A DNA stretch of 64,000 nucleotides from NCBI GenBank assembly GCA_964457755.1, contig CAYWGC010000003.1:1-64000 (forward strand), read 5' to 3'. The notes beneath the pieces were generated by a model. That model was not told the DNA's origin. It did not search any database and saw only the letters and a list, made by a program, of their open reading frames with translations. Positions 52,510 to 62,055 of the stretch are shown here, piece after piece; the first letter of the stretch is position 1; each line of letters opens with the position of its first letter. The stretch comes from Tharpella sp964457755. GTDB taxonomy: Bacteria; Desulfobacterota; Anaeroferrophillalia; Anaeroferrophillales; Tharpellaceae. A program made the position numbers and the translations under genes.

Positions 52510-53693
52510 AAATTAAGGTGAATCCAAAGAACAGAATTAAAATCCTCCAGAACAAGCTCCAAAAACTAAAGCTGGGCGGCGCTTTATTGTTTTACTCCAG
52601 AGACATATTTTATTACACGGGTACGGCGCAACCGGCATATCTTGTGGTGCTTCCTGAAGACTTTTTTTTATTTATCAGAAGCGGTTTTGGATTTGCTGTA
52701 AACGATATATTTATTGAAAAAAATAAGGTGATTGAAGAACGTAAATTGGCAAATATTTATAACGAGCTGTTTACTCAGACAAAAATTGCTGAGAAAAAAA
52801 TCGCTACTGAAATGGACATTCTGCCAGCAAAACAGCTTCACGAATTTAAAACAATCTTTTCAGGTTACGAGTTTTGTGATGTTTCCCCCATTGTTTTGGA
52901 ACAAAGAAAAAAGAAGGATGAATCTGAAATAACCAATATCAGGAAGGCTTGCAAAATAATTGACCTGGGACATCAGGCCGTTTTATCCGACTTAAGAGAT
53001 GGGATCACAGAACTTGAGCTTGCGGCTGCCGTCGAAAACGCCCATAGGTTAGCAGGACATGAAGGAATCTTTTTTGTCAGACTACCCGATTTTTTTATGA
53101 GTCGAGGCCCGCTTTCATCAGGGCCAAACCTATTCAAATTCAGTGGTGTAGTTTATTCCGTGACAGGGGTAGGATTAAGTCCGGCGGTCCCGGCAGGTCC
53201 GTCCAGACGAACTATTGCAAACGGAGACATAGTCGTTGTTGACATCCCAACGATGACAGGCGGATATCATGCAGATCAAACCAGAACCTACACCTTGGGT
53301 AAAGCTGATGAAAAACTTAAAATCATGTACAGTAAATTGAAAGAGATTGCCGACTCGCTTATAGAAAACATAAAACCAGGCATGGAGTGTAGTCAAATTT
53401 ATCAGATGGCAATAAAAAGATCAAAAGAACTTAACGTAAGCGAAACTTTTCTAAATTTCGGCAAAGGGAAAAAGAGTCGACTTATCGGTCATGGCGTTGG
53501 CTTAGAGCTGAATGAACCTCCTATAATTTCAGATTACGAACATTCTACAATTTCAGAGGGTTACACGATTGCATTGGAAATGCATATGATGGATGAAAAT
53601 ATCGGAGTTATTAAATTGGAAGATACAATTTTAATAGGTCATAATGGAAATGAGCTATTAACAAAAAGCCCAAGACATCTTTTTGAAATATGA
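52500..53693 (+). CDS. M24-family metallopeptidase (Xaa-Pro dipeptidase/creatinase-like)
   Basis: 397 aa. Creatinase-type N-domain (~20-135), then the pita-bread domain with metal ligands Asp in VVVDIPTMTGG, Asp in YHADQTRTY, His in GHGVGLELNEPP, Glu in ALEMHM and Glu in KLEDT. All five are present, so metal-dependent hydrolysis is plausible. The start overlaps the mutase small-subunit gene by 10 bp, tying it to the operon. Members cleave Xaa-Pro bonds or C-N bonds as in creatinase. Perhaps it releases the acid that the synthetase then activates; that is inference. Confidence 0.88.
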   Translation: MQIKIKVNPKNRIKILQNKLQKLKLGGALLFYSRDIFYYTGTAQPAYLVVLPEDFFLFIRSGFGFAVNDIFIEKNKVIEERKLANIYNELFTQTKIAEKKIATEMDILPAKQLHEFKTIFSGYEFCDVSPIVLEQRKKKDESEITNIRKACKIIDLGHQAVLSDLRDGITELELAAAVENAHRLAGHEGIFFVRLPDFFMSRGPLSSGPNLFKFSGVVYSVTGVGLSPAVPAGPSRRTIANGDIVVVDIPTMTGGYHADQTRTYTLGKADEKLKIMYSKLKEIADSLIENIKPGMECSQIYQMAIKRSKELNVSETFLNFGKGKKSRLIGHGVGLELNEPPIISDYEHSTISEGYTIALEMHMMDENIGVIKLEDTILIGHNGNELLTKSPRHLFEI

Positions 53694-53735
53694 CAGCTTA
53701 AAAAACAACTTCCGATCCATCTTTATGCTAACCAC

Positions 53736-53785
53736 AAAAACCTTGCGCCGACAAGATTTACAAAATGTCGACGCAAGGTTTTTTT
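53736..53785 (+). terminator. Rho-independent terminator of the mutase operon
   Basis: Arms aaaaaccttgcgccgaca (53736-53753) and tgtcgacgcaaggttttt (53766-53783) pair with one C/A mismatch around a 12-base loop. A T-run follows. It lies 43 bp after the M24 stop codon. Confidence 0.9.
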
Positions 53786-53909
53786 GTATCCAATCCCCTG
53801 TCTTCATCCATAACACTCAGCAAAAAATTATCCTACAAAGGACTTGACAAAAGGCAACCTGACATGTTTGAAACGCGTGCAAATTAACTCATTAGCAGGT
53901 TCCGGTAAT

Positions 53910-54143
53910 ATGGAAATATACGATGCTCATGGACACTACCTGTGGCGCGATTCCACAGAAAAATGTACCCCTCATTTTACGACGTTAAAGAAAAAAGCAC
54001 CTGAAGCATACAAAAATTTCACTGACTGGCCCGGTTTAGTCAATCAGTATATTAAAACAGTACAAAAGTTAATCAATGATCCAGTCGTCTTGCAAAAGAT
54101 TTTCCGGGATAATTATCTGGAAACACACCAAAAGAGAGGATAA
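53910..54143 (+). CDS. Small protein of unknown function
   Basis: 77 aa from ATG 53910 (MEIYDAHGHYLWRDSTEK); a TTG at 53844 would add 22 residues, but that TTGACA looks more like a -35 box. The chain is hydrophilic with aromatic residues (HFTTLKKKAPEAYKNFTDWPG) and a helical, charged end. No signal peptide or TM helix, and I do not recognise the family. The thioesterase gene starts 5 bp later, suggesting an operon. Confidence 0.5.
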   Translation: MEIYDAHGHYLWRDSTEKCTPHFTTLKKKAPEAYKNFTDWPGLVNQYIKTVQKLINDPVVLQKIFRDNYLETHQKRG

Positions 54144-54148
54144 TAACT

Positions 54149-54565
54149 GTGGAACAAAAATGTCGCTTTACCATCAACCTGGATGTCCGCTTCAGGGATC
54201 TTGATGCGATTGGCCATGTTAACAATTCAACCTATCTGACATATATGGAAGAGGGCCGAAAAGAGTTTTTCGGCCAGCTTTTCGATGTCTGCTCACCCCA
54301 TGAGTTCCCCTTTGTCCTCGCCAAAATCTCCTGTGATTTTCGCAAGTCGATCCAGCCCGACACCAAAACCGTGGCTGTGGATATCTGGATCACCCATATC
54401 GGCCGAAAAAGTTTCTCCTTTAAATATGAGATCTATGATGCAAAAAATCCTTTATGCCTCTTTGCAACCGGTGAATCCGTCCAGGTTTTCTATGATCACA
54501 AAAACAAGCAGACCAATGTGATCCCTGACGCATTTAGGCTAAAGGTTAAAAATTACATCGCCTGA
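54149..54565 (+). CDS. Hotdog-fold (4HBT) acyl-CoA thioesterase
   Basis: 138 aa from GTG 54149. The 4HBT motif LDVRFRDLDAIGHVNNSTYLTYMEEGR near the N-terminus contains the catalytic Asp of the YbgC/4-hydroxybenzoyl-CoA thioesterase group. It hydrolyses an acyl-CoA to acid and CoA. It follows the mutase operon after a terminator, so it may act on related acyl-CoAs but is transcribed separately. Confidence 0.9.
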   Translation: MEQKCRFTINLDVRFRDLDAIGHVNNSTYLTYMEEGRKEFFGQLFDVCSPHEFPFVLAKISCDFRKSIQPDTKTVAVDIWITHIGRKSFSFKYEIYDAKNPLCLFATGESVQVFYDHKNKQTNVIPDAFRLKVKNYIA

Positions 54566-54581
54566 GAAGGAGAAGCAAAAC

Positions 54582-55469
54582 TCATCGGACCCTGAAAATC
54601 GTCTTATTACGACCCGAGCCTTTCGCCTTATACAACATCTCATCAGCCCGCTGCAGAAGTTCATCAAGGCTCCTGGTGGTGGAATCCACCTTTGCCACCC
54701 CTTCACTTATAGTACAGCTAACCAGCTCTCCATTTTCAATTATGATCTCAAGTTCTTCAACTTTTTTTCTAAGCAGATCAAGTCTTTCGACAACGCACCC
54801 CTGATCTGAGTGGCGACAGAGAACGGCAAACTCTTCGCCGCCGAGACGACCGAAGATAGAGTCCGCATCAATGTTTTCAGCAATTACCCGGGTCACGGCC
54901 TTAATCACCTGATCTCCCACAGAGTGACCATAGGTATCGTTAATATTTTTAAACTTGTCGATATCGATCATGGCCGCATATAAGTTCTCTGCGTCCTGAG
55001 TAAATTTACGCTTTGCCAATTCAAAAAATTTACGCCGGTTATAGATACCGGTCATGGGGTCGTGCGAGGCGAGAAATTCGAGTTTGGCAATCATCTCCTG
55101 ATGTTCAAGTTGAATTTTTACCCGGGCGAAAAGCTCCTTGGGCTTGAAGGGTTTCGTGACATAGTCCACCCCGCCCTCATCGTAGGCTTTCTCAATCGCA
55201 TCCTCATCAGTTTTGGCTGTAATAAAAATGATGGGAATATCCTTCGTCTTTTCATCTTCTTTAAGTCTTCGACAAACTGCGTAACCATCCATGCCGGGCA
55301 TCATAATGTCAAGCAGGATCAGGTCGATCTTCTCTGTAGCGACAATTTCCAGAACTTCAGCGCCACTGGTCGCTTCGATGATATCATAGTCGCAAAGCAG
55401 TTCGAGCAGAATATCGAGATTGGTAACTGTATCATCAACCGCCAGAATTGTGCTTCTTGACACCATCAT
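54582..55469 (-). CDS. REC-GGDEF diguanylate cyclase
   Basis: 295 aa. Receiver at ~5-120: VDDTVTNLDILLELL, acceptor in LLDIMMPGMDG, TKPFK. GGDEF domain from ~130: DPMTGIYNRRKFF, MIDIDKFKNINDTYGH, RLGGEEFAVL with an intact GGEEF. It makes c-di-GMP when phosphorylated. The ATGA overlap with the upstream 1418-aa hybrid kinase makes that kinase the likely phosphate donor. Confidence 0.94.
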   Translation of the reverse strand: MMVSRSTILAVDDTVTNLDILLELLCDYDIIEATSGAEVLEIVATEKIDLILLDIMMPGMDGYAVCRRLKEDEKTKDIPIIFITAKTDEDAIEKAYDEGGVDYVTKPFKPKELFARVKIQLEHQEMIAKLEFLASHDPMTGIYNRRKFFELAKRKFTQDAENLYAAMIDIDKFKNINDTYGHSVGDQVIKAVTRVIAENIDADSIFGRLGGEEFAVLCRHSDQGCVVERLDLLRKKVEELEIIIENGELVSCTISEGVAKVDSTTRSLDELLQRADEMLYKAKGSGRNKTIFRVR

Positions 55470-58400
55470 TCATCACCTTCCATAAAGGCAATCGCTGCCT
55501 TAAACTCCCTCGCCTTGACAAACTCTTCTAAACCGTCAAAGCGCTTTTTTTGGGCCGGATTAAGCCGGTACTGTTTAAGATCTTCAATGAGCGGGGCACA
55601 CTCTCTTGAACGTCGCCGTAAAAGTGCAACTTTAAGTGAGTCAATTTTTTCAGCAAAAAAATTATCACTCAGCTCGTTCCCGGAACTATCCTGGCTGGGG
55701 TTACTTGCGCTCACGTTTTGGCTGAACCGGCTTGGCAGGTTTATCTCGATTTCAGCAATCACCTGCTCCAATTGAGATAACAGTTGCGGCAGTAGAGTTG
55801 CATCCGGCCGCGCTTCGAGGTCCAAACATGTCTGATGCAGGGTTTGGGCCCCGATATTAGCACTCAACCCTTTAAGTGTATGGATGACCCTGGCGGCTCT
55901 ATCATAATCTTTAAAATCCAGCTCAACCCCTTTAAACTCTTCGATAAAACTTTGCAAAATCTTAGCATAAAGCTCCTCATTGCCAGAGAGGTGACGTAAA
56001 CCTATGGCCACGTCGATAAGCTGAAAGTTTTTATTCGCAAAAACTGAAGCATCAGCTTCCTTGACTGTCGCAGATTCATCTCCACCGTAACTTAGTTTTA
56101 TCGATATTCCTGCCATAAAACGTAAGAGCACTGCATATAATTTTTCGACCTCAATCGGCTTATTAAGGTGTTCCTGCATCCCGGCAAGCCGGGTTTTCTC
56201 TACATCTGCAGTCATCGCATTTGCGGTAAGGGCGATAATTGGTATATTAGGATTATCTTCCCGAATTATTTTAGTGGCTGCATAGCCATCCATTATCGGC
56301 ATCTGCAAGTCCATTAAAATCAGATCAAAACTTTTAGATGAATTTAAGGCCACGGCCTCCTGGCCATTATCGGCAATCTCAATCTCGATACCGCTGCCCT
56401 CCAGCAATCCCAGGATAATCTCCTGATTGATATGATTATCCTCGGCCAGGAGAATTTTTTTACCCCATATACCCAAGAGTTCACGCTTCAAACTGGCCTG
56501 TACCTGCCGGCCTGTTAAAAGATCAGCCTTACGGCCTTTCAGAAAAATTTCATACAAAACATCATGCAAAACCGATGGGTTAACCGGCTTTTGTAAGAAA
56601 ATTTCAATCCCGACATCTCTGGCTAAATTGACGATACTCTCCTGCTTAAAAGAACTAACCATAATCACGGTCGGCGGTGATCCCTCTACTGAGCATTCAC
56701 GATTGATCATTCTGGTCGTTTCAATACCATCAAGACCCGGCATATTCCAATCCATAAGAATCAGATCAAAAGGTTTGCGGCAGCCGTCCAGACGGGCAAT
56801 AGCATCCTGGCCGGAATCAGCGATTACAGGCTCAATCCCAAAGGAGATAAGCAGGTTTTCCAGAACTTTCTGCCAGGTCGAATTATCATCCACGATGAGC
56901 ACCCTTTTGCCAGTAAAAGAGTGCTTTTTTTCAGTCGTCTTCGCAGAGGGCACCAGTTCAAGATCAAAAATAAAAGTGCTGCCCTTACCAACCTTTGATT
57001 CCACGCGGATCGTGCCGCCCATCAATTCGACCAGCTGCTTTGAAATCGCCAGACCTAAGCCAGTGCCGCCATATTTTCTGGTGGTACTGCCATCAGCCTG
57101 AGAAAAAGAGTGAAAAAGCTTTCTCTGCATCGCAGCAGTCATGCCGATACCCGTATCTCTGATCTCAAAGCAGACTCGATTGTCATCGACTTTATAAATA
57201 TAGAGAGCAATCTCACCCTGGTCGGTGAATTTCACGGCATTACCGAGTAGATTTGTTAAGATCTGTGAAATACGTAAGGGATCGCCCCTAAAGTTATGGC
57301 CTAAATCATCCCCATAGCTGACGATCAATTCAAGGTTTTTTTCATGGGTTTTAAATTCAATCAGACCAATTATCGTATCTATCTGCTCAAAGAGGTCGAA
57401 ATCGATCTTTTCGATCTCAAGTTTACCGGCCTCAATTTTTGAAAAATCGAGAATATCATTGATAATTGAGAGAAGTGATTGCGAAGAATTTTCAATTTTT
57501 TGGAGGAAATTTCTCTGTTTTTTATCCAGTTCGGTCTCTAGAACCAGATGGGTCATGCCCATAATTCCATTCATGGGCGTGCGTATCTCATGTGACATAT
57601 TGGCAAGAAATTCTGATTTCGAACGAGTCGCGGATTCGGCTCTCTCTTTCTCTTCGATCAGTTCATCTTTTATCTTTTTAGCCTCGGAGATATCTCTGGT
57701 AACCATATAAAGCAGGTTTTCACCTTTTATTCGTATCTTGGTCAGTGTCACTGAAGCCCAAAACTCTTCACCATCCGCTCTGAGTTGAACCTCCTCATAC
57801 TTATGAGAACCTTTCTCCATACAGATGGTCACCATTTGCATCCCTCTGCTCAAAGAATCCTGACCATCTGGTTGACATTGTGGTGAAAAGCGAGGAATGT
57901 CAAAATCCTCTCGACTACTACACCTATACATCTCCAACGCGGCATCATTACAATCAATGACTTTTCCCTTTTTTATAATCGCCGCCGCATCTGCCGTGTG
58001 ATAAAAGAGGGTTTCAAAAACCTCCTTCTGTTCCGCCAGATCTTTGGTACGTTCATCTACCTTGTTATCCAGGGTCTTGATATTCTCTTCGATGGTCTCC
58101 AGCATCCCGTCAAAGGTCTGGGCCAGGGTGCCAATCTCATCCCGAGCGTGGATTTGACTTCGTATACTCAAATCTCCATCCTTGACTCGCTGAGCCTGGC
58201 GTGACAGGGTTTCTATCGGACCCAGTAGTTTTTTAAAGAAATAGATACCTATAAGCAAAGTGAGCGAGAGCAGCATAAATGAGATAAACCAGATATATTG
58301 GCGCATCTGGATGGCGGTTGCATTGATTTCGTCAATATAGGCTGAGCTGCAGATGTACCAGTCAAAATCCTTATTATAATCTATCCATGACACCTTATCG

Positions 58401-59722
58401 TAAACATATTTGCCTTTATCACTGGGTTTGTCCCAACTATAGTAAAGGACTTTACTGCCTGAATTATATGCGGCAACTATATCATCCAAAATCAATGTGC
58501 CCTGTCCGGGGTTCTCGAGTTTGGCCATATTTGTACCTTCGATATTGGAGTTTGAGTGAATTATCATGTTCCCTTTTGAATCTAAGATATAGATATATCC
58601 GGTCTCGCCAATTTTTGTGGCCTGCAGGAGGATGCGCAAGTTCTTGACAAGCTCAGCCTTCTTCCTCTGCACCTCATCTTCAACGCTGTCAAGATAGAGC
58701 CCAGTACTGATAACCCACTGCCACTCTTTAATATGTTTGGAGAAGGTCAACTTCTTAAAGAGACGCTCTTCGTCTTTAAGTTTAGGCCAGGAATAACTAT
58801 GAAACCCCTCTCCCTGTTCTCGGGCTACCTGAACCATAGGCGGCACAATTAAGACACCTTCGGGGTCTCTGACCTCTGACATATCCTTGTTCTGGATAAA
58901 GGGATGGCTGATCAAAACTGAGTTGTAATCACTTATAAAAAAATACTCCTTGTCGCCGTAGCGCAATTTTGCAACATAATCTAAGGCTTTTTTCTGTTTT
59001 TGCCGTTCAACTTGCGGCAAATATAAACCGGTACCAATAATCCAATCGAAGGGGGCAAAATGGAAAATATAGGTTAATTTATTTTCCTCCTGTTTTGATG
59101 TGGGGTTCGGCCATTTATATGTACAGAAACCTTCTTTTTGAGTTGCGGCAATCTCAGCAAAATCCCTGATAAAATATTTGCCATCAGAATCTTTAAGATC
59201 AACCAGATCTTTTCCGGCAAGAGAAGGTTTTATAGGATGCAGTACAGAGGTAGTTTGGCAATTTATAAAAAAATATCCCGCCCCATCATCATAGCGATAC
59301 AATTTAATAAATTCCATTATAACTGTCTGAATATCCGCAGGCGACTTGCGCTCATAATTTGCATTATAATAGTCAGTCAAATACTTTTTAAAGGCATCTG
59401 ACTGGGCCTTTATATAATCTTGAACCGCTTCAGGCTGCGACGACTGGTAGAGTTCTTCAACCAACTTAAAAGCTACTTCAGTTATATTCTCCAACCCCTT
59501 CTTATGCATAGTAATCGAGTTCTGCTCGTAACTTTTCAATTCTCGAACCACCGTATCGACAACCGTCGCGATCTCCTGTAAATGGGCTTTACCGGTTTTT
59601 TCTTCGAGATAAATGGTTCTCTCTTCTACCTTTGGGGCAACAAAAAAAACAATTACCCCAGTATAGATTGCAATAATCAATATGGTTACCGCAAGGACCT
59701 TAAAATAAATTTTTGAAAACAT
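55466..59722 (-). CDS. Triple-Cache hybrid histidine kinase with two receivers and HPt
   Basis: 1418 aa from ATG 59722 (a TTG at 59788 would add 22 residues). TM1 at ~8-28 is followed by three tandem Cache_2-like modules ending FDWIIGTGLYL (~230), WQWVISTGLYL (~338) and FDWYICSSAYI (~458). Then come TM2, HAMP (~480-535), PAS (~560-670), HisKA (SEFLANMSHEIRTPMNGIMG), HATPase_c (NLLGNAVKF, GTGLGLAISKQ), REC1 (LMDWNMPGLDG), REC2 (LMDLQMPIMDG) and HPt (VIHTLKGLSANIG). A full phosphorelay for small extracellular ligands. Stop overlaps the REC-GGDEF gene. Confidence 0.93.
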   Translation of the reverse strand: MFSKIYFKVLAVTILIIAIYTGVIVFFVAPKVEERTIYLEEKTGKAHLQEIATVVDTVVRELKSYEQNSITMHKKGLENITEVAFKLVEELYQSSQPEAVQDYIKAQSDAFKKYLTDYYNANYERKSPADIQTVIMEFIKLYRYDDGAGYFFINCQTTSVLHPIKPSLAGKDLVDLKDSDGKYFIRDFAEIAATQKEGFCTYKWPNPTSKQEENKLTYIFHFAPFDWIIGTGLYLPQVERQKQKKALDYVAKLRYGDKEYFFISDYNSVLISHPFIQNKDMSEVRDPEGVLIVPPMVQVAREQGEGFHSYSWPKLKDEERLFKKLTFSKHIKEWQWVISTGLYLDSVEDEVQRKKAELVKNLRILLQATKIGETGYIYILDSKGNMIIHSNSNIEGTNMAKLENPGQGTLILDDIVAAYNSGSKVLYYSWDKPSDKGKYVYDKVSWIDYNKDFDWYICSSAYIDEINATAIQMRQYIWFISFMLLSLTLLIGIYFFKKLLGPIETLSRQAQRVKDGDLSIRSQIHARDEIGTLAQTFDGMLETIEENIKTLDNKVDERTKDLAEQKEVFETLFYHTADAAAIIKKGKVIDCNDAALEMYRCSSREDFDIPRFSPQCQPDGQDSLSRGMQMVTICMEKGSHKYEEVQLRADGEEFWASVTLTKIRIKGENLLYMVTRDISEAKKIKDELIEEKERAESATRSKSEFLANMSHEIRTPMNGIMGMTHLVLETELDKKQRNFLQKIENSSQSLLSIINDILDFSKIEAGKLEIEKIDFDLFEQIDTIIGLIEFKTHEKNLELIVSYGDDLGHNFRGDPLRISQILTNLLGNAVKFTDQGEIALYIYKVDDNRVCFEIRDTGIGMTAAMQRKLFHSFSQADGSTTRKYGGTGLGLAISKQLVELMGGTIRVESKVGKGSTFIFDLELVPSAKTTEKKHSFTGKRVLIVDDNSTWQKVLENLLISFGIEPVIADSGQDAIARLDGCRKPFDLILMDWNMPGLDGIETTRMINRECSVEGSPPTVIMVSSFKQESIVNLARDVGIEIFLQKPVNPSVLHDVLYEIFLKGRKADLLTGRQVQASLKRELLGIWGKKILLAEDNHINQEIILGLLEGSGIEIEIADNGQEAVALNSSKSFDLILMDLQMPIMDGYAATKIIREDNPNIPIIALTANAMTADVEKTRLAGMQEHLNKPIEVEKLYAVLLRFMAGISIKLSYGGDESATVKEADASVFANKNFQLIDVAIGLRHLSGNEELYAKILQSFIEEFKGVELDFKDYDRAARVIHTLKGLSANIGAQTLHQTCLDLEARPDATLLPQLLSQLEQVIAEIEINLPSRFSQNVSASNPSQDSSGNELSDNFFAEKIDSLKVALLRRRSRECAPLIEDLKQYRLNPAQKKRFDGLEEFVKAREFKAAIAFMEGDE

Positions 59723-59807
59723 GTTTTTACACTCACTCCTGATTTCTGCATATCTGTAGAAATCAGACAACTTACGTTCCGCAAACAAATACTTTAACTT
59801 TAATGTT

Positions 59808-59836
59808 CTATAACAATGTTAAACTTTACCCGTCAA
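59808..59836 (-). promoter_or_regulatory. Sigma-70 type promoter of the triple-Cache kinase
   Basis: On the minus strand TTGACG (59831-59836) is separated by 17 bases from TTATAG (59808-59813). The start of transcription would fall near 59800, giving a ~78-base leader to ATG 59722. This favours the ATG over TTG 59788. The rest of the 59837-59986 spacer shows no feature. Confidence 0.6.
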
Positions 59837-59986
59837 GAATAACTACACTTTAGTCACCAGATAGCAGGTCCTATTTAAACACAATGCTACTGAAACGATT
59901 CAAGATCGACATAAAGGAATGGAGGGAAAGAGAGAAAGCGTGCAAGAGAGAAAAACAAGATTTTCAAATCAAGGCCCACTTGGGGA

Positions 59987-61771
59987 TCAAATCTGTATTA
60001 ATTCTTCAATGACTTGTTGCATTGTTTCGATTTTACAGGGCTTGGGCAGCACGCCCTTAAATCCGTAATCGAGATAGTTTGCCATTACCGGATTATTACA
60101 ATAACCACTGGTCGCGATTCCGATTACTTGGGGATCTATTTGACAAAGTTCGCGCATAGTCTCTTCACCACCCATACCGCCGGGAACCGTCAAATCGAGG
60201 ATGACGACATTAAACGGCTCTTCCTGGTTACGGGCTTCTTGAAACAATCTGATAGCTTCACGTCCATCGGCCGCTGTGATTACCCTATAGCCGATAAAGC
60301 TGAGAAGTTCCGACGTGGTTTCACAGACGACCTCATCATCGTCCATCACTAAAATGCGGCCGGAACCCGCCTCCAGTTGAGATTCAACTTTAACGATGGG
60401 CTTTTGCAGAGACTCCGTCGCCGGAAGCAATATCTCAAAACTGGTGCCTACTCCGACTTCGGATTCTACCGAAATATGTCCCAGATGTTTACTAATGATA
60501 GAATGAGAGATGGCCAACCCCAGACCGCTACCAGACTCTTTAGTGGTAAAATAGGGATCAAAAATTTTGGCTAATTTTTCGGAATCAATCCCAGCCCCAT
60601 TATCGCTAATCCTGATAGCAACATAACTCCCAGGTGCAAGCGTTGCAATCTCACCCTCCGTAACCGTACGATTTTGACCAAAGATTTCGATTTTGCCGCC
60701 GTGGAGCATTGCCTGATCAGCATTGATAATCAGGTTCCGCACAACCTGATCGATTTGGCCGGAATCAATTTTAACCCCGCTTAAGTCCTGTTGAATATTA
60801 TAGCTACATTGAACATTAGAACCAGAAAGTGCAAAGGAGACAGAATCGCGGACTAATTTTTCAAGCTCAACCTCTTGAACAACAGGTAACCCTCCTTTAG
60901 CAAAGGTCAAGAGCTGCTGGGTCAGATGCTGAGCCTGGGATGCCGCTTTTTCAGTTTTATGAAGCCAACCGCAGACCTTGTCACCGGTGCCGCAATGCAA
61001 TCTTGCCAAGGTTACGTTATTTAAGATTGACGCCAGAAAATTGTTGAAATCGTGGGCCAGACCTCCTGCCAACAGCCCCAAAGATTCAAGTTTCAGACTT
61101 CTGGCCATCTCCTCATCCAGACGTTTTTGAGTCGTCACATCGACAAAGACAACGACAACCGCACTGATGTTTTTTTCATCATCCCGGATCGGAGTTGCGA
61201 TAGCATCATAATAACACCCATCAATCAGCCACTCCAACTGACGACAACTACTGCCCTCATCGATAGCGCGTTGCATCAGACATGGATCTAGAGGAGTGTC
61301 CCTGTGGCATATGGCGTCATAACATGGTTGACCAATAAATTCGGGGATACCTTTTAAGAGATGTCTCCGCGCATGGTCGTTACAATTTGTTATACGGCGT
61401 TTTCGATCGAGCACCACAACTCCTATGGGCGCCGAATCAAAAATTGCCTGAAGCTCATCATGGGTGACTCGCAGGTCTTCATTAGTCTCCTTAAGGTGTT
61501 CAATAACTTGGCTAAAAGAGTCACTGACGATACCGATTGGATCGAGCTCAATCAAGGTGTCATCATCAAGCTCCTCGGGCTTTAACGGCACTGTACCGAT
61601 CACTTGCAGGAGTTGATCTACTTTGTTACGTATATAGAGAAAAGTTTCCTGCTGCTGCTCTTTAAAGATTGCATTTTCGCAACGAAGTTGCTCAAGTTCT
61701 GCGAGTAACATTTGTGACTGTGATGCGTAGTTTTCACCCTGAGCTTGATGATTTGTTTTAAAGGTTGTCAT
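59987..61771 (-). CDS. PAS hybrid histidine kinase with C-terminal receiver
   Basis: 594 aa, soluble. N-terminal coiled coil (~15-110), PAS at ~108-215 (FDSAPIGVVVLDRKRRITNCND), then an NtrB-type HisKA (AGGLAHDFNNFLASILNNV). HATPase_c follows (NLIINADQAM, DNGAGIDSEKL, GSGLGLAISHS), with a C-terminal receiver at ~475-590 (MDDDEVV, VVILDLTVPGGMGG, PKPCK). Its start overlaps the TusA-like gene (ATGA), and YedE is next upstream, so the kinase is encoded in a sulfur-related operon. No separate output regulator is present in the operon. Confidence 0.92.
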   Translation of the reverse strand: MTTFKTNHQAQGENYASQSQMLLAELEQLRCENAIFKEQQQETFLYIRNKVDQLLQVIGTVPLKPEELDDDTLIELDPIGIVSDSFSQVIEHLKETNEDLRVTHDELQAIFDSAPIGVVVLDRKRRITNCNDHARRHLLKGIPEFIGQPCYDAICHRDTPLDPCLMQRAIDEGSSCRQLEWLIDGCYYDAIATPIRDDEKNISAVVVVFVDVTTQKRLDEEMARSLKLESLGLLAGGLAHDFNNFLASILNNVTLARLHCGTGDKVCGWLHKTEKAASQAQHLTQQLLTFAKGGLPVVQEVELEKLVRDSVSFALSGSNVQCSYNIQQDLSGVKIDSGQIDQVVRNLIINADQAMLHGGKIEIFGQNRTVTEGEIATLAPGSYVAIRISDNGAGIDSEKLAKIFDPYFTTKESGSGLGLAISHSIISKHLGHISVESEVGVGTSFEILLPATESLQKPIVKVESQLEAGSGRILVMDDDEVVCETTSELLSFIGYRVITAADGREAIRLFQEARNQEEPFNVVILDLTVPGGMGGEETMRELCQIDPQVIGIATSGYCNNPVMANYLDYGFKGVLPKPCKIETMQQVIEELIQI

Positions 61772-62016
61772 ACTTTAACCTCGATCAAATAATAGCCCTG
61801 CTTTTTCACCACAGAGACCACATAACCCATATTCACTAAAGCCTCAGGTACAGTAGTGGTAGCATCGCGATTGTCGGTCAGAATTATGACCTCCTGGAGG
61901 CCGCCTTTGATCTCTTTTCGGCGTATATTAATCTCCCGCAGGGTGATGAGCAGAGATGATGGACAAATTTGTCCACGAATATCAAATTCGATTATGGCAG
62001 GAGCAGGATTTCCCAT
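61768..62016 (-). CDS. TusA/SirA-like sulfur carrier protein
   Basis: 82 aa. IIEFDIRGQICPSSLLITLREI is the TusA signature with the active Cys in RGQICP; the usual CPxP is CPSS here. Residues VNMGYVVSVVKKQGYYLIEV complete the two-layer fold. TusA-type proteins carry persulfide sulfur. In YeeE-YeeD pairs the TusA-like partner receives sulfur from the permease encoded next to it, which is the arrangement here (YedE 39 bp upstream). Confidence 0.87.
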   Translation of the reverse strand: MGNPAPAIIEFDIRGQICPSSLLITLREINIRRKEIKGGLQEVIILTDNRDATTTVPEALVNMGYVVSVVKKQGYYLIEVKV

Positions 62017-62055
62017 AATTTAACCTTAAAAAATCAAGAATCGAGATTGAAGGGG

